A stretch of 64,000 nucleotides of DNA. It comes from an uncultured bacterium. GTDB taxonomy: Bacteria; Myxococcota_A; Polyangia; Polyangiales; Houyiibacteriaceae. The position numbers were made by a program, and so were the translations under genes. Shown here piece by piece: positions 61,904 through 64,000 of this stretch. Under the pieces are notes generated by a model. The model was not told where the DNA came from and did not search any database. It saw nothing but the letters and a program-made list of their open reading frames with translations. Location of the stretch: NCBI GenBank assembly GCA_938024995.1, contig CALJDU010000040.1, forward strand, positions 1-64,000, written 5' to 3'. The first letter of the stretch is position 1. The number at the start of each line of letters is the position of its first letter.

Positions 61904-63508
61904 TTAGCGCGGCGCAGGCGCCACGATCCGTCCACCCACGACCAGATGCGTGACCTGTGCGCCGATCAGCGCTTGGGTGTCCCGCGGATCGCGATCGATC
62001 ACGGTGAAGCTCCTCGCGTCGTCGTCCTGTCCCCCGGCCCATCGGGCCGCCGAAGAGAAGAAGCGGATCGCCTCTTCCAAGGTCACCCGCTCCTCGGGGT
62101 AAAAACCGCCCGCCGGGTCGCCGTTCAGATCTTGCCGCGTCACCGCCGCGACGATCCCGTACCAGGGCGCGTGTTCCTCAACCGGCGCGTCTGACCCAAA
62201 CGCGACGTGCACGCCAGCGTCGATCATCTTCCGCCAGGCGTACGAAAACCGGATCCGTTCCGGCCCGACCCGCGCCTCCGCCCACGGCATATCGCTCGTG
62301 CAGTGGGTGGGTTGCATGCTCGCGACGATCCCTAAGCGCGCCATCCGCGCGATGTCTTCCTCGCGCATCACCTGTGCGTGCTCGACGCGGTGACGCCGGC
62401 TGCGATCGTCACCTTGCGCGAACGCGATGGCGTCGATCGCAGCCGCGTTCCCCTCATCGCCGATCGCGTGAATCGCGATCTGGTAGCCCGCGTCGTGGAT
62501 CTGCTTCGCGCGCGTCTTCAACTCGTCCGGCGGGGTCACGAACAGCCCTCGCGACTCGGGCAGGTCGTCGTAGGGCTCGAAGAGCCTGGCCCCGCGGGAA
62601 CCGAGCGCACCATCCGCGAAGAGCTTCACCCCAATGATGCGGAGACGACCGTACGGAGTGGGCGGCGTCGCCAAGAGCGTGGGCAGCTCCTCCGCGCTTC
62701 CGTCCAGGTAAACCGTGACCTCGATCGGGATCTCTCCCGCGTGATCCATCTCGCGCAGTACGTCGAGCACCTCGACCTCGGTGCCCATGTCGTGCACTCC
62801 GGTGAGACCCGCGCGCATGCACGACGCGAAGGCGTGCGTCAGGTCGCGCCTAATCTCGTCCGGGGTAGCCGGCGGGAGCTGGCGGGAGACGAGACCGATC
62901 GCGTTGTCGATCAAGATCCCCGTCGGGATCCCGTTCGCGTCGCGTACGACCTCACCGCCCTCCGGCGCCTCGGTCTCCGCGTTCACCTCCGCGAGCGCGA
63001 GCGCGCGACTGTTCACCCAGACCGCGTGCCCATCGACACGGGTCAGCCACACCGGGTGACGGGGCGCGATCGCGTCGAGCTGTTCACGTGTCGGAAACGC
63101 GTCCGCTTCCCAATCGTTGTGGTCCCAGCCGCGTCCGCGGATCCACTCACCGTCCGTGCGCTGCGCGACCTCCGCGGCGACCCTCGCGACAACCTCTTCG
63201 GCGCTACGCGTCCCCTTCAGATCAAGCTGGCGCGCCGCGCGACCGATCCCCCGCAGGTGAAGATGCGCGTCGACCAGTCCCGGGAGGATGTAGCCGCCGT
63301 TCACGTCGAGCGTGCGGTCCACCGTGTGCGTCGTGATCTGCACGTCGGTCGCGCTTGAGTCGCCGAACACGTGTCCGTTCTCGAGCACGAGCTGGCCCAT
63401 GGGCGGCAACAAAGAGCGCCCCGCCTCCTGCGTCGCGTGTTCCGAACGCGCTCCGCACGCGAACACGAAGACAGAGAGCAGGAGAGCTGCGAGGCGAGGT
63501 GACCACAT
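61904..63508 (-). CDS. YtcJ-type metal-dependent amidohydrolase lipoprotein
   Basis: The 534-residue product has a lipoprotein signal (LAALLLSVFVFACGAR). The amidohydrolase-3 fold is complete: GYILPGLVDAHLHLRGIG (HxH metal ligands), GRGWDHNDW, LTRVDGHAVWVNS, IGVKLFADGALGSRGA with the bridging Lys, IAIHAIGDEGN, HRVEHAQV, and VHVAFGSDAPVEE with the terminal Asp. Homologs hydrolyse amides such as N-substituted formamides or imides. Anchoring outside the cytoplasm suggests work on environmental compounds. It is divergent from the edge gene at 63683. Confidence 0.92.
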   Translation of the reverse strand: MWSPRLAALLLSVFVFACGARSEHATQEAGRSLLPPMGQLVLENGHVFGDSSATDVQITTHTVDRTLDVNGGYILPGLVDAHLHLRGIGRAARQLDLKGTRSAEEVVARVAAEVAQRTDGEWIRGRGWDHNDWEADAFPTREQLDAIAPRHPVWLTRVDGHAVWVNSRALALAEVNAETEAPEGGEVVRDANGIPTGILIDNAIGLVSRQLPPATPDEIRRDLTHAFASCMRAGLTGVHDMGTEVEVLDVLREMDHAGEIPIEVTVYLDGSAEELPTLLATPPTPYGRLRIIGVKLFADGALGSRGARLFEPYDDLPESRGLFVTPPDELKTRAKQIHDAGYQIAIHAIGDEGNAAAIDAIAFAQGDDRSRRHRVEHAQVMREEDIARMARLGIVASMQPTHCTSDMPWAEARVGPERIRFSYAWRKMIDAGVHVAFGSDAPVEEHAPWYGIVAAVTRQDLNGDPAGGFYPEERVTLEEAIRFFSSAARWAGGQDDDARSFTVIDRDPRDTQALIGAQVTHLVVGGRIVAPAPR

Positions 63509-63682
63509 TCCGCGATGGTCGCACGGGGTCGACGCGCATCGTCAGCTCCGCGGCCCCGAGACGCAAAAGCAAGATCCAGCGCATCTGGCTTCTTCGTCGG
63601 CTCTTTGTGCGGTATCCAGGACCTTTCGAGGCTCTAATCGCAACTGTGTTGCATTTAGGTCGCGTCCGCAGTAGACGCCCCC

Positions 63683-64000
63683 ATGCACCGCGCTTTCCTG
63701 TTTCTCTTGATCGCGCTTTTCGCGACCGAGGCGAAAGCGCAGCCACCTGCAGAGGCTCCCACAACGGAGCCCACCGCCGACGACGAGGGTGATCCCGACG
63801 CTCCCGATGCTCCTGATGCTCCGGCCGCTGCCGACGAGGACGAAGCTCCGCAGGAGGGGGAATCCAGCGAATCGGAAGCCCACGAATCGACGGGAGACGA
63901 AACCCCCGCCGAGTCAACCGTCGAGCTCGTGCCGCCGCAGGTCGTCACGTCACCCCCTCCCCCCTATCCCCAGGAACGGCTCCGCGAGGGACTGCATCCA
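63683..64000 (+). CDS. exported protein with TonB-domain-like start (3' end outside window)
   Basis: The frame starts at ATG 63683 and is open to the window end (106 codons). It has a signal peptide (HRAFLFLLIALFATEAKAQP), then a long Asp/Glu/Pro/Ala linker (DPDAPDAPDAPAAADEDEA), then VELVPPQVVTSPPPPYPQER. The PP-x-V ... YP-x-x-R pattern is how a TonB C-terminal-type domain begins in myxobacterial TonB-dependent receptors that carry such a domain at their N terminus. The full nature of the protein cannot be seen. Confidence 0.65.
   Translation, partial: MHRAFLFLLIALFATEAKAQPPAEAPTTEPTADDEGDPDAPDAPDAPAAADEDEAPQEGESSESEAHESTGDETPAESTVELVPPQVVTSPPPPYPQERLREGLHP

Overview
The window reads as chromosomal DNA of a GC-rich Myxococcota bacterium, probably Polyangia or a Sandaracinus-like lineage (taxonomy is inference). 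Support comes from a MYXO-CTERM-type tail on the lipoprotein at 34926-37187, Asp-Ala-Gly-rich lipoproteins, many TPR and fusion proteins, a GTFNSC-type DnaK paralog, and phosphorelay proteins with unusual outputs. I saw no tRNA, rRNA, CRISPR array, insertion sequence or prophage. Gene density is very high; only three gaps exceed 300 bases (28612-28916, 31003-31332, 32167-32476), and two of these carry structured repeats.

Layout. 1-3 kb: end of an MMPL/RND-type transporter, then an atpD-atpC pair (F1 beta and epsilon) without the other ATP synthase genes. 3-11 kb: a 1905-residue TPR protein with a long acidic tail, a MerR-HTH/TPR fusion, an unrecognised protein and a metallophosphoesterase. 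11-21.6 kb: CorC-like membrane protein; arginine genes argB (minus) and argD-argF, argG (plus); between argF and argG sits a three-gene set encoding a J-domain-like/TPR protein (HTD instead of HPD), a DnaK paralog and a partner with a similar small C-terminal module. 21.7-30.3 kb: xerC, a TerB-like/acyl-CoA oxidase fusion, two lipoproteins, a long-chain acyl-CoA synthetase, hslU. 30.4-34.9 kb: hslV, a YghU-like GST, trmFO, dprA; this order (dprA-trmFO-hslV-hslU, xerC nearby) resembles the Bacillus dprA-topA-trmFO-xerC-hslVU cluster.

34.9-39.6 kb holds surface and lipoprotein genes: a metallopeptidase-like/DTR-repeat/MYXO-CTERM protein, a thioesterase-like protein, a DUF4349-like lipoprotein and a small lipoprotein. 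39.7-53.0 kb is the most striking region. Nine minus-strand genes, most with overlapping stop and start codons, encode a PHP phosphoesterase, a TPR/beta-barrel outer-membrane protein, a BcsB-like periplasmic protein, two small membrane proteins, an unrecognised protein, a sigma-54 activator, an ATP-grasp enzyme and a processive GT2 glycan synthase. Divergent from it are a hybrid histidine kinase and a response regulator fused to a PIG-L/LmbE deacetylase. I infer a synthase-dependent polysaccharide secretion system with its own phosphorelay and a phospho-regulated deacetylase; nothing in the window identifies the polymer.

53.0-64.0 kb: an NAD(P)-binding protein coupled to a biotin carboxylase, a small exported protein, a 1216-residue amidohydrolase/TSP3/lamin-tail lipoprotein, a carotenoid-oxygenase-family enzyme, two small exported or membrane proteins, a YtcJ-type amidohydrolase lipoprotein, and the start of a TonB-domain-like exported protein cut by the window edge. 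All calls come from reading the sequence; no database search was run.
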